From: Pseudomonas canadensis
Lineage (GTDB): Bacteria > Pseudomonadota > Gammaproteobacteria > Pseudomonadales > Pseudomonadaceae
Direction: 5' to 3'
Length of the DNA stretch: 64,000 nt
Assembly: GCF_000503215.1 (NCBI RefSeq)
Contig: NZ_AYTD01000017.1
Coordinates: 62,001 to 126,000 of the forward strand
Below the pieces are notes generated by a model. That model did no database searches, was not told where the DNA came from, and worked only from the letters and a program-made list of their open reading frames with translations. Positions 1 to 7,364 of this stretch are shown here, in pieces. The first letter of the stretch is position 1; the number at the start of each line of letters is the position of its first letter. Made by a program: the position numbers and the translations under genes.

Positions 1-1367
1 TGAGTTTTTTCGCACACAGCGACTTGACTTCATTGCGTGAAGAGTTCGCGCTGCTGGCCGCTCGTCAACAGCAGGTCCAAGGCGCCCTTGCGTTGGCCCG
101 GAACGACAGCCAAGACCTATCGGAACAGGACGTTGTCGCCCTCAAGGCCATGCTTGATTCGCTGCACCTGCCAGAATCCACACACACTTGGCAGTTGCCG
201 CCAAACAACCCGTTCCTGCGCCCACCGGCCAAGGAAGAACGCGCCGGCCTGATTCGCGGCCAGACCAGCGCTCACCGTGGCTTGCGCACCTTTGCCCAGG
301 ATCGCTCCCGTGGACGTAGGGAAGTGTCGGCGCTGACCTTCAGTCAGGCATTGGCAGGCGATGGCGATGAAGGCGCGCTGTATCTGCAATGGCGATCAGC
401 CCCTTCCGGCCTGGAAAACGCTTTGCAGCCGTTGCGCGAGCATGCCGGTCAGGCAGGCGTCGAATTGTCGTTCGAAAGCCTGGGCCAAGACTGGCGGGTG
501 AAAATGATTGGGCTACTGGAGCCCATGCCAGCCGTGTTGGACGTGTTGGCAAAAGGCCTGAATGAACCGCAAGAGGCTCAGCCCGACTCACCGCAGATGA
601 TTGCCATCCGTGAATTGCTCAAGGCGCTGCCCGCTTGCTGCAACGGCCACAATCCCGAATCGGCATCCTGGTCCACTGCGCACTGGCAAGGCCTGGGACT
701 GGGTTTCTCCGCAGCGCATGAAGCCGCGATCAAGTCCGCAGCGGCCCGCCTGCCAGGGCAACCCGCGAATCTCACTCACCGCGTGCCGGCCCTCAGCGAT
801 CAACGTATCTGGCACGCGATAAAAACCGACTCTGACGAAGCCGCATTGCTGCTGTTTTGCCCAACGCCGAGTCAATCCCTGGCGGACGAAGCCGCTTGGC
901 GACTGCTTGGCCATCTGATCCAAGGCCCGTTCTACCAGCGCCTGCGCGTTGAGCTGCAAATCGGCTACGCCGTGTTCAGCGGTATCCGACAGATCAATGG
1001 CCAGATTGGCCTGCTATTCGGCGTGCAATCCCCCAGCGTGTCGCTGGAAGTCATCGTTGATCACCTGCAAGTATTCCTGAAACAACTGCCGACACTGATC
1101 GATAGCAACGACGACTTGGGCAACACGGCTTTGGCGCAGCAATTCTCAGCACAGACACTGCCCAATGCCCAAGCCGCCGAATTGTTATGGCACGCCCATC
1201 TGGCGGGCCACTCGTCGGGTTACCTGGCTGACCTTCAATCCCACATCCAAGCCTGCACCCGCGACGCAGTGCAGCTTGCCGCCCAACAACTGAACGACGC
1301 CGCAGGCGGCTGGCGTTGCGTGGCCAACGGCCCGCGCATCTCGGAAATCTGGCATGCGGCAGACTGA
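1..1367 (+). CDS. pqqF: PqqF, M16-family peptidase of PQQ synthesis (5' end outside window)
   Basis: The reading frame is already open at the left edge, so only the C-terminal ~455 residues are visible; the zinc-binding HxxEH half lies outside the window. PqqF belongs to the M16 (insulysin/pitrilysin) peptidases and is thought to help excise the Glu-Tyr pair from the PqqA precursor. The visible part has the degenerate C-terminal M16 architecture, including an alpha/beta repeat around residues 270-400 with LRVELQIGYAVFSGIRQ, a stretch conserved in insulysin-like C-terminal domains. The stop TGA at 1365-1367 is followed after about 110 nt by the pqqA translation signals. The order pqqF then pqqABCDE is the usual one in Pseudomonas and supports the name. 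The identification rests largely on context plus this M16-like segment. Confidence 0.88.
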   Translation, partial: SFFAHSDLTSLREEFALLAARQQQVQGALALARNDSQDLSEQDVVALKAMLDSLHLPESTHTWQLPPNNPFLRPPAKEERAGLIRGQTSAHRGLRTFAQDRSRGRREVSALTFSQALAGDGDEGALYLQWRSAPSGLENALQPLREHAGQAGVELSFESLGQDWRVKMIGLLEPMPAVLDVLAKGLNEPQEAQPDSPQMIAIRELLKALPACCNGHNPESASWSTAHWQGLGLGFSAAHEAAIKSAAARLPGQPANLTHRVPALSDQRIWHAIKTDSDEAALLLFCPTPSQSLADEAAWRLLGHLIQGPFYQRLRVELQIGYAVFSGIRQINGQIGLLFGVQSPSVSLEVIVDHLQVFLKQLPTLIDSNDDLGNTALAQQFSAQTLPNAQAAELLWHAHLAGHSSGYLADLQSHIQACTRDAVQLAAQQLNDAAGGWRCVANGPRISEIWHAAD

Positions 1368-1465
1368 TCATTGCCGCCCCTGCAAAAGGCTTTTTCCACC
1401 AAGACAGCGCTAACTTGAAAAGAATTGCGTAACATTCATACGCACACATCTGAACATCTCCGATT

Positions 1466-1526
1466 GGAGGTGGACTATATGTATTCCTTGGTAGTAAACG
1501 TCCCATCCCTTCGTAGGAGTAAGAAT
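1466..1526 (+). promoter_or_regulatory. Alternative in-frame pqqA start with strong RBS
   Basis: GGAGG at 1466-1470 is followed 8 nt later by ATG at 1479. The codons from 1479 run without a stop (MYSLVVNVPSLRRSKN) straight into the 24-codon pqqA frame at 1527. This is either a 16-residue N-terminal extension of PqqA or a translated leader that feeds ribosomes to the internal ATG. It is a direct observation from the sequence; usage is not known. Confidence 0.55.
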
Positions 1527-1601
1527 ATGACCTGGTCCAAACCTGCTTACACTGATCTGCGCATCGGCTTCGAAGTCACCATGTACTTCGCCAGCCGTTA
1601 A
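1527..1601 (+). CDS. pqqA: PqqA, PQQ precursor peptide (24 aa)
   Basis: This 24-residue peptide begins MTWSKPAYTDLRIGFEVTMY and ends FASR. Glu16 and Tyr20, in the E-V-T-M-Y motif, are the residues that PqqE crosslinks and that become the PQQ skeleton. A good ribosome site (TAGGAG, 1514-1519) precedes the ATG. The gene sits between pqqF and pqqB. An in-frame ATG 16 codons upstream (1479) has an even stronger Shine-Dalgarno, so a 40-residue form is possible; this is listed separately. The family assignment is certain because the core motif is intact; only the start is open. Confidence 0.97.
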   Translation: MTWSKPAYTDLRIGFEVTMYFASR

Positions 1602-1617
1602 TCCGCTGGGTAATACA

Positions 1618-1649
1618 ACGCCTCGGTTCGCCCGGGGCGTTTTTGTTTT
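1618..1649 (+). terminator. Hairpin with T-tract between pqqA and pqqB
   Basis: The arms ACGCCTCGG (1618-1626) and CCGGGGCGT (1632-1640) pair with one G-T wobble around a 5-nt loop, followed by TTTTGTTTT. It looks like a rho-independent terminator or attenuator. It would make the precursor peptide mRNA more abundant than the downstream enzyme mRNA, as is generally expected for a substrate peptide gene. Confidence 0.8.
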
Positions 1650-1667
1650 GAGCTTGATGGAGCTGCC

Positions 1668-2579
1668 ATGTTTGTCCAGATTCTAGGTTCCGCCGCCGGC
1701 GGTGGTTTCCCGCAGTGGAATTGCAACTGCGTGAACTGCGCGGGTTTTCGTGATGGCAGCCTGCGGGCCCAGGCGCGCACCCAGTCGTCCATCGCGATCT
1801 CCGACGATGGCGTGAACTGGGTGCTGTGCAACGCCTCGCCGGATATCCGCGCGCAACTCCAGGGCTTTGCACCGATGCAGCCCGGCCGCGCCCTGCGGGA
1901 CACCGGCATCAGCGCAATCATCTTGATGGACAGCCAGATCGACCACACCACCGGCCTGTTGAGCCTGCGCGAAGGCTGCCCGCACCAAGTGTGGTGTACC
2001 GACATGGTCCATGAAGACCTGAGCACCGGCTTCCCGCTGTTCACCATGCTCACCCACTGGAACGGCGGCCTGGCCTGGAACCGCATCGAGCTGGACGCCA
2101 GCTTCAGCATCCCGGCCTGCCCCAACCTGCGCTTTACCCCACTGCCACTGCGCAGTGCCGCGCCGCCCTACTCGCCGCACCGCTTCGACCCGCACCCCGG
2201 CGATAACATCGGCCTGATCGTCGAAGACCTGCGCACCGGCGGCAAACTCTTCTACGCGCCAGGCCTGGGCAAGGTCGACGCGCCGCTGCTGGAGATCATG
2301 GCCGGTAGCGACTGTCTGCTGGTGGACGGCACGATGTGGGATGACGATGAAATGCAGCGCCGTGGTGTCGGTACTCGCACCGGCCGCGAGATGGGCCACC
2401 TGGCGCAAAACGGCCCCGGAGGCATGCTGGAAGTGCTGGAGCAATTGCCCAAGCAGCGCAAAGTACTTATCCACATCAACAACACCAACCCGATCCTCGA
2501 TGAAGACTCCGCCGAGCGAGCGGAACTGGTGCGGCGCAATGTCGAAGTGGCTTACGACGGCATGAGCATTGAATTGTAG
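1668..2579 (+). CDS. pqqB: PqqB, metallo-beta-lactamase-fold PQQ biosynthesis protein
   Basis: The 303-residue protein starts MFVQILGSAAGGGFPQWNCN, the diagnostic N-terminus of PqqB with its CNCVNC cysteine cluster at about residues 19-24. PqqB has the metallo-beta-lactamase fold but lacks the usual HxHxDH signature; it is proposed to hydroxylate the tyrosine ring of the Glu-Tyr intermediate. A segment near residues 82-90 (ILMDSQIDHTTGLL) corresponds to the fold's altered metal region. The length is typical. A GGAG precedes the ATG. It lies 66 nt after pqqA, beyond the terminator hairpin, and 11 nt before pqqC, so pqqBCDE form one translationally close unit. Confidence 0.97.
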   Translation: MFVQILGSAAGGGFPQWNCNCVNCAGFRDGSLRAQARTQSSIAISDDGVNWVLCNASPDIRAQLQGFAPMQPGRALRDTGISAIILMDSQIDHTTGLLSLREGCPHQVWCTDMVHEDLSTGFPLFTMLTHWNGGLAWNRIELDASFSIPACPNLRFTPLPLRSAAPPYSPHRFDPHPGDNIGLIVEDLRTGGKLFYAPGLGKVDAPLLEIMAGSDCLLVDGTMWDDDEMQRRGVGTRTGREMGHLAQNGPGGMLEVLEQLPKQRKVLIHINNTNPILDEDSAERAELVRRNVEVAYDGMSIEL

Positions 2580-2590
2580 GAGCGATCGAA

Positions 2591-3343
2591 ATGACTGACA
2601 CGCCGTTGACCACCGTTGAATTCGAAGCCGCCCTGCGGGCCAAGGGCGCCTTCTACCATATCCATCACCCGTACCATGTGGCGATGTACGAAGGCCGCGC
2701 GACCCGCGAGCAGATCCAGGGCTGGGTTGCCAACCGTTTCTACTATCAGGTGAACATCCCCCTGAAAGACGCTGCGATCCTGGCCAATTGCCCGGACCGC
2801 GAGATCCGCCGCGAGTGGATCCAGCGCCTGCTCGACCACGACGGCGCTCCCGGTGAAGACGGCGGTATCGAAGCCTGGCTGCGCCTGGGCCAGGCCGTTG
2901 GCCTCGACCCGGACCAACTGCGCTCGCAGGAATTGGTACTGCCCGGCGTACGATTTGCGGTAGACGCCTACGTCAACTTCGCCCGTCGCGCCAGTTGGCA
3001 GGAAGCCGCCAGCAGTTCGCTGACTGAGCTGTTCGCGCCGCAAATCCACCAGTCGCGCCTCGACAGCTGGCCGCAGCATTACCCGTGGATCGACCCGGCC
3101 GGTTATGAATATTTCCGCACCCGCCTGGGCCAGGCCCGTCGCGATGTGGAACATGGTTTGGCGATCACCCTGCAGCACTACACCACCCGTGAAGGCCAGG
3201 AGCGCATGCTGGAAATTCTCCAGTTCAAACTGGATATTTTGTGGAGCATGCTGGATGCCATGAGCATGGCCTACGAACTCAAGCGTCCGCCGTATCACAG
3301 CGTGACCGAACAGCGGGTTTGGCATAAAGGGATCCCCCTATGA
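2591..3343 (+). CDS. pqqC: PqqC, cofactorless oxidase completing PQQ
   Basis: This 250-residue protein catalyses the last step, the ring closure and eight-electron oxidation of AHQQ to PQQ, without metal or flavin. The all-helical TenA/PqqC-type sequence is seen in FYHIHHPYHVAMYEGRATRE (about residues 21-40) and YYQVNIPLKDAAILANCPD (about 51-69). Histidines and arginines expected in the active site are present, for example in EHGLAITLQHYTTREGQERM. The length matches the family (about 250). The start ATG at 2591 follows AGGAGCGATCGAA. The stop overlaps the pqqD start (ATGA), indicating translational coupling. Confidence 0.97.
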   Translation: MTDTPLTTVEFEAALRAKGAFYHIHHPYHVAMYEGRATREQIQGWVANRFYYQVNIPLKDAAILANCPDREIRREWIQRLLDHDGAPGEDGGIEAWLRLGQAVGLDPDQLRSQELVLPGVRFAVDAYVNFARRASWQEAASSSLTELFAPQIHQSRLDSWPQHYPWIDPAGYEYFRTRLGQARRDVEHGLAITLQHYTTREGQERMLEILQFKLDILWSMLDAMSMAYELKRPPYHSVTEQRVWHKGIPL

Positions 3344-3615
3344 GCTTTGATCGCAGCAAGAAACCCACCTGGCGCCAGGGCTATCGCTACCAGTACGAGC
3401 CTGCGCAAAAGGGCCATGTGTTGCTCTACCCCGAAGGCATGATCAAGCTCAACGATAGCGCCGCGCTGATCGGTGGTTTGATCGACGGCGAGCGCGACGT
3501 GTCGGCGATCATTGCCGAGCTGGATAAACAGTTCCCCGGCGTGCCAGAACTCGGTAAAGACATCGAGGATTTCATGGAGGTCGCCCGTGCAGAGCACTGG
3601 ATTACCCTTGCCTGA
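3340..3615 (+). CDS. pqqD: PqqD, peptide chaperone for PqqE
   Basis: PqqD is a 91-residue RiPP recognition element that binds PqqA and presents it to the radical SAM enzyme PqqE. The sequence begins MSFDRSKKPTWRQGYRYQYE and carries the winged-helix signature HVLLYPEGMIKLNDSAALI, typical for the family. It overlaps pqqC by 4 nt at its start. At its end it overlaps the likely pqqE GTG start by 29 nt, so the chaperone and enzyme should be made together in a defined ratio. Confidence 0.97.
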   Translation: MSFDRSKKPTWRQGYRYQYEPAQKGHVLLYPEGMIKLNDSAALIGGLIDGERDVSAIIAELDKQFPGVPELGKDIEDFMEVARAEHWITLA

Positions 3616-4738
3616 AAAACCGCCGGTTGGCTTGCCGCTGTGGTTACTGGCCGAGCTGACCTACCGCTGCCCGTTGCAGTGCCCGTACTGTTCCAACCCG
3701 CTGGACTTTGCCGAGCAGGGCAAGGAACTGAGTACCGAGCAATGGTTCAAGGTGTTTCGCGAAGCCCGCGAGATGGGCGCGGCACAACTGGGGTTTTCCG
3801 GCGGTGAGCCATTGGTGCGTCAGGATCTGGCCGAGCTGATCGCCGAGGCGCGCAGGCTCGGGTTCTACACCAACCTGATCACCTCCGGCATCGGCTTGAC
3901 CGAACAGAAGATCAGCGACTTCAAGAAAGCCGGTCTGGACCATATCCAGATCAGCTTCCAGGCCAGCGACGAACAGGTCAACAACCTGCTGGCCGGCTCG
4001 AAAAAAGCCTTCGCGCAAAAGCTGGAAATGGCCCGTGCCGTGAAGGCCCACGGCTACCCGATGGTGCTGAACTTCGTCACCCATCGGCACAATATCGACA
4101 AGATCGACCGCATCATCGAGCTGTGTATTGCGCTGGAAGCGGACTTCGTCGAGCTCGCCACCTGCCAGTTCTACGGCTGGGCCCAGCTCAATCGTGTAGG
4201 GCTGTTGCCGACCCAGGCACAACTGGTGCGCGCCGAGCGCATCACCAACGAATACCGCGCCAAGCTGGAAGCCGAAGGTCACCCGTGCAAGCTGATCTTC
4301 GTCACACCGGATTACTACGAAGAACGCCCGAAAGCCTGCATGAACGGTTGGGGCAGTATCTTTCTGACCGTGACACCGGACGGCACCGCCCTGCCCTGTC
4401 ACGGCGCCCGACAGATGCCGGTGCAATTTCCCAATGTGCGCGACCACAGCATGCAGCACATCTGGTACGACTCGTTCGGCTTCAACCGCTTTCGCGGCTA
4501 TGACTGGATGCCCGAGCCATGCCGGTCATGCGATGAAAAGGAAAAGGATTTCGGCGGCTGCCGATGCCAGGCCTTCATGCTCACGGGGGACGCGAGCAAT
4601 GCCGACCCGGTGTGCAGCAAGTCCGAGCAGCACGGCATCATCCTGCAAGCGCGGGAAGAAGCCGAACACGCCACCCAGACCATCGAGCAGTTGGCCTTTC
4701 GCAACGAGCGCAACTCACGGCTCATCGCAAAAGGCTGA
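3587..4738 (+). CDS. pqqE: PqqE, radical SAM/SPASM PqqA Glu-Tyr cyclase
   Basis: PqqE forms the carbon-carbon bond between the PqqA Glu and Tyr side chains, using SAM and iron-sulfur clusters. With the start used here the protein has 383 residues. The radical SAM motif is C28-x3-C32-x2-C35 (TYRCPLQCPYC). The C-terminal SPASM cysteines appear in KACMNGWGS, EPCRSCDEKE, GGCRCQAF and DPVCSKSEQHG. I chose GTG at 3587 because GGAGG (3576-3580) lies 6 nt before it and the protein then has the normal length; a longer in-frame ATG at 3512 would lie deep inside pqqD. No pqqG-like peptidase follows in this window. Confidence 0.96.
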   Translation: MQSTGLPLPEKPPVGLPLWLLAELTYRCPLQCPYCSNPLDFAEQGKELSTEQWFKVFREAREMGAAQLGFSGGEPLVRQDLAELIAEARRLGFYTNLITSGIGLTEQKISDFKKAGLDHIQISFQASDEQVNNLLAGSKKAFAQKLEMARAVKAHGYPMVLNFVTHRHNIDKIDRIIELCIALEADFVELATCQFYGWAQLNRVGLLPTQAQLVRAERITNEYRAKLEAEGHPCKLIFVTPDYYEERPKACMNGWGSIFLTVTPDGTALPCHGARQMPVQFPNVRDHSMQHIWYDSFGFNRFRGYDWMPEPCRSCDEKEKDFGGCRCQAFMLTGDASNADPVCSKSEQHGIILQAREEAEHATQTIEQLAFRNERNSRLIAKG

Positions 4739-4743
4739 CGGCC

Positions 4744-4902
4744 TTAGCGCTTGGCGATGATGTACACGGCGTGGATGATGCCCGGGAAGTACCCGCACAA
4801 GGTCAGCAGGATGTTCAGCCAGAATGCACCGGCGAAACCCACTTGCAGGAACACACCCAGTGGCGGCAGCAGAATGGCGATGATGATACGAATGATGTCC
4901 AT
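4744..4902 (-). CDS. YqaE/Pmp3-family small membrane protein (52 aa)
   Basis: This short gene reads MDIIRIIIAILLPPLGVFLQ at its start and ends IHAVYIIAKR. Two hydrophobic segments (about residues 4-22 and 28-50), the LLPPLGVFLQVG motif and LTLCGYFPGIIHAVY are the signature of the Pmp3/UPF0057 proteolipid family, which is linked to membrane potential and salt stress in yeast and plants; bacterial roles are poorly defined. TGGAG lies about 8 nt upstream of the ATG. It converges on pqqE, with the two stop codons only about 5 nt apart. The length equals the family norm (about 52-55 aa). Confidence 0.9.
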   Translation of the reverse strand: MDIIRIIIAILLPPLGVFLQVGFAGAFWLNILLTLCGYFPGIIHAVYIIAKR

Positions 4903-4996
4903 GGGTAAGCTCCAGAAAATCGGCTCGTGTGAGCCGTGTAGCTAATCGACCTTGGGCGTTCGTGAGGGTTCAGTGGGATCTGGCGTTGGGCCACTG

Positions 4997-5317
4997 TCAG
5001 GCGAGAATCTCCAAGCCGTGTTTCTTCACGATGCTCAGTAACTTGAGCGCCATGCCGCTGGGTTGCTTCTCACCGGACTCCCACTTTTTCACGGTGGACG
5101 CGCTTGTGTTCAGGTAGCGGGCGAACACAGGTTGGCTCACATGGCTGCTTTCACGAAGCTGCTTGATTTGGTCGGCCGGGATTTGCTCAGGGACGGCAGA
5201 TAAGCAGGCCTCGTCATATTCGCGAAGCGTGGTTTTGCTGATGGCGCCAATTGCGTACAGTGCTAGGGCTGACTGGTGAACAGACTCAAGTACTTCGCTT
5301 TCATATTTTTTGGTCAT
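4997..5317 (-). CDS. HTH antitoxin of a type II toxin-antitoxin pair
   Basis: The 106-residue protein (MTKKYESEVLESVHQSALAL) has a C-terminal helix-turn-helix of the Xre/MqsA type at about residues 50-100, with QLRESSHVSQPVFARYLNTS and TVKKWESGEKQPSGMALKLL. This is the form seen in HigA-like antitoxins that also repress their own operon. I chose the ATG at 5317 because GGAGA lies 7 nt upstream; nine further codons upstream are open but lack a ribosome site. It overlaps the toxin gene by 17 nt, with the toxin gene first, as in HigBA-type loci. Confidence 0.88.
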   Translation of the reverse strand: MTKKYESEVLESVHQSALALYAIGAISKTTLREYDEACLSAVPEQIPADQIKQLRESSHVSQPVFARYLNTSASTVKKWESGEKQPSGMALKLLSIVKKHGLEILA

Positions 5318-5666
5318 GATGTATCTCCACAAAATCCTTGGCATCCAGCAGGTATCGGAGCTGTACTTCGCTTAAGTTTTCATAGACCTTAGCCAGCGCT
5401 CGAAGCCTACCCAATTCCTTAGGGCTGATATTGCTCTGTCTCTGCTTATCAAAAAGAGATTGATAAACCCAGTAATGCCGGCCCTTTGCCAACACAATGG
5501 AGCGGTGCCGGTTTTCCTTGAGGCGCTTCTTCCAAACACCACCACCCAGATTATCCGCTTGGCCCTTGAGCAATTCGCCAAACGCTTCTCTTAGCTCAGA
5601 ATCACAGATCCAGGCTCTGCTCGCTGCATCAGCGAAATTACGGGTTTTAAACAACCTGAGTTTCAT
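5301..5666 (-). CDS. RelE-superfamily toxin (121 aa)
   Basis: This protein starts MKLRLFKTRNFADAASRAWI. It contains LLKGQADNLGGGVWKKRL, AKGRHYWVYQSLFDKQRQSN and ISPKELGRLRALAKVYENLS, the pattern of the RelE-like family PF06296 (phage-type RelE toxins). RelE proteins cleave ribosome-bound mRNA; activity here is inferred. The ATG at 5666 is preceded by AAGGG. Forty in-frame codons upstream of it run through the operator and promoter region and are not accepted as coding. The toxin lies first and overlaps the HTH antitoxin gene, so the pair is a two-gene operon. Confidence 0.87.
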   Translation of the reverse strand: MKLRLFKTRNFADAASRAWICDSELREAFGELLKGQADNLGGGVWKKRLKENRHRSIVLAKGRHYWVYQSLFDKQRQSNISPKELGRLRALAKVYENLSEVQLRYLLDAKDFVEIHHDQKI

Positions 5667-5686
5667 GGATATCCCTTCCCATAAAC

Positions 5687-5703
5687 ATACCACCCAGTGG
5701 TAT
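5687..5703 (-). promoter_or_regulatory. Probable autoregulatory operator of the toxin-antitoxin operon
   Basis: ATACCA-CCCAG-TGGTAT is a perfect 6-bp inverted repeat 21 nt upstream of the toxin ATG. Its position in the short leader fits binding by the HTH antitoxin across the promoter. The role is inferred from location and symmetry. Confidence 0.6.
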
Positions 5704-5892
5704 AGATTAGAAGTAGAGCACGCTGTGCCCCATCGGCAGTCCTTGCCGACGCCCGCTAAAAAGCCATTGTTTTCACAAACGCTCAATCAACATTTTCAAT
5801 CCAAAAATGACACGCCCAAAAAAACGCCCCCAGCCAAAAAAATCAGGCCGGAGGCGCCGCGTAGACCGCGAGACGGTTCAGGAATAAGGGGG

Positions 5893-7155
5893 CTAAACGG
5901 CGATGCCCTTGCGGCACTGCAGTTGGGCGGTACGCACGCGGGAGAAGGCGCGGGCCAGGCGCAGGAGCATTTCGTCGACGTTGCTTTTGCTCACGGTCAG
6001 GGCCGGGGTGAAGCGTAGGCAGTTGGGTTGCGGGGCTTGGAGGATCAGGCCTTCGTGCAGCGCCGCTTTTACAACAGCATCCGCAGAATCATCCGACAAC
6101 GTCAGGCCCCACATCAGGCCATGGCCACGCAATTGACCATGGTCGTAGCGGTAGGTCAGGCGCGCAAGACCTTCGCCCAGATACAAGCCAGTCTCACGCA
6201 CGTGATCCATAAAGCCGTGCTCCAGCACGGAGTCGAGTACTGCCAGCCCGGCCGAAGCCATCAGCGCATTACCGTGGTGAGTGCCTTCCAACTCGCCCAC
6301 GTCGAAGCAACAGGCTTTGCCGCGCGCCAGCAGTGCTGCCAAGGGGACCCCGCCACCCAGGCCTTTGCCGAGGGTGATGATGTCGGCACGTACGCCGTAT
6401 TGTTGCTCGGCGAGCAAGGTGCCGCAGCGGCCCATGCCGGTTTGTACTTCGTCGAGAATCAGCAGGATCCCCAGTTCACGGCACAAACGCTCAACGCCTT
6501 TGAGGTAATGCTCGGTTGCAGGAATGACGCCCGCTTCGCCCTGGATCGGTTCGAGCAGGATGGCGACGGTTTGCGCATCGACTGCCGCATGCAGGGCCGG
6601 CAAGTCATTAAAAGGCACATGGCTGAAACCGGGCAATTGCGGTTCAAAACGATTTTCCGGGCCACCCGCCGAAGCCGACATCGCGGCAAAACTGCGGCCA
6701 TGGCAACCGGCGCTGGCACTAATGATGCGATAGGCCCCCCCGCGATGCAGCTGGCCCCATTTGCGCGCCAACTTGATCGCCGCTTCAACGGCTTCCGCGC
6801 CGGTGCTGAGCAGGTACGCCTGATCGCTGCCGGTGCGATGGCACAGGCGCTCAGCCAGGTTGAGTTGAACGCGGTTATGCAGGCCGTTGCCGGGGTTGAT
6901 CAGCGCCTGGGTCTGGTCAGCCAGCGCCTTGATCAACACCTGAGGGCTGTGGCCGAGGCTGTTGGCCGCGTTGCCCTGACTGAAATCCAGGTAGGCACGG
7001 TCGTCGCTGTCCCACAGCCAGGAACCCTGGCCGCGTACGAACACTTGCGGCGGACGAGCGACGGAGGGCATCAGGGATTCGCTGGTAGACGTATCGCCGG
7101 GCGCCTCGAGAATCAAATCGTCCAGGCTCGGCGCGGGGCGACGGAACAGATTCAT
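5893..7155 (-). CDS. Class-III PLP aminotransferase, acetylornithine aminotransferase-like
   Basis: The 420-residue enzyme has the class-III fold-type I features: FVRGQGSWLWDSDDRAYLDF near the N-terminus, the phosphate-binding STGAEAVEAAIKLARK, the cofactor Asp in LILDEVQTGMGR, and the Schiff-base lysine in ITLGKGLGGGVPLAAL. It most resembles the acetylornithine/succinylornithine aminotransferase branch, so a role in arginine metabolism or related omega-amino acids is likely, but the exact substrate cannot be read from sequence. The start ATG at 7155 is preceded by GGTGAGCT. It is transcribed divergently from the LysR-type regulator at 7365, which is its probable controller. Confidence 0.85.
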   Translation of the reverse strand: MNLFRRPAPSLDDLILEAPGDTSTSESLMPSVARPPQVFVRGQGSWLWDSDDRAYLDFSQGNAANSLGHSPQVLIKALADQTQALINPGNGLHNRVQLNLAERLCHRTGSDQAYLLSTGAEAVEAAIKLARKWGQLHRGGAYRIISASAGCHGRSFAAMSASAGGPENRFEPQLPGFSHVPFNDLPALHAAVDAQTVAILLEPIQGEAGVIPATEHYLKGVERLCRELGILLILDEVQTGMGRCGTLLAEQQYGVRADIITLGKGLGGGVPLAALLARGKACCFDVGELEGTHHGNALMASAGLAVLDSVLEHGFMDHVRETGLYLGEGLARLTYRYDHGQLRGHGLMWGLTLSDDSADAVVKAALHEGLILQAPQPNCLRFTPALTVSKSNVDEMLLRLARAFSRVRTAQLQCRKGIAV

Positions 7156-7230
7156 AGCTCACCCCCAATAGCAATCGGACCTTGGTCGGTGCGACACGCC
7201 AATACTGCCTCGAGGTTTTTTGCCTTGCCT

Positions 7231-7249
7231 ATGTAAACGCCATCAACAT
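7231..7249. promoter_or_regulatory. LysR-type T-N11-A box in the divergent promoter region
   Basis: ATGT-N11-ACAT is an inverted repeat with exactly the T-N11-A spacing recognised by LysR-type regulators. It lies 76 nt upstream of the aminotransferase and 115 nt upstream of the LysR gene, the usual place for a shared operator. Binding is inferred. Confidence 0.5.
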
Positions 7250-7364
7250 AAACGCTGTTCATTGCCTGATCCGGCCCTGTAAGCCCTGCGAATAGGCGCT
7301 AGACTAGGCTCCTCAGGGGCCAACAGCCATTTCGTTTTTCCAGCTTTTTCGATAAGTAAGTCTT

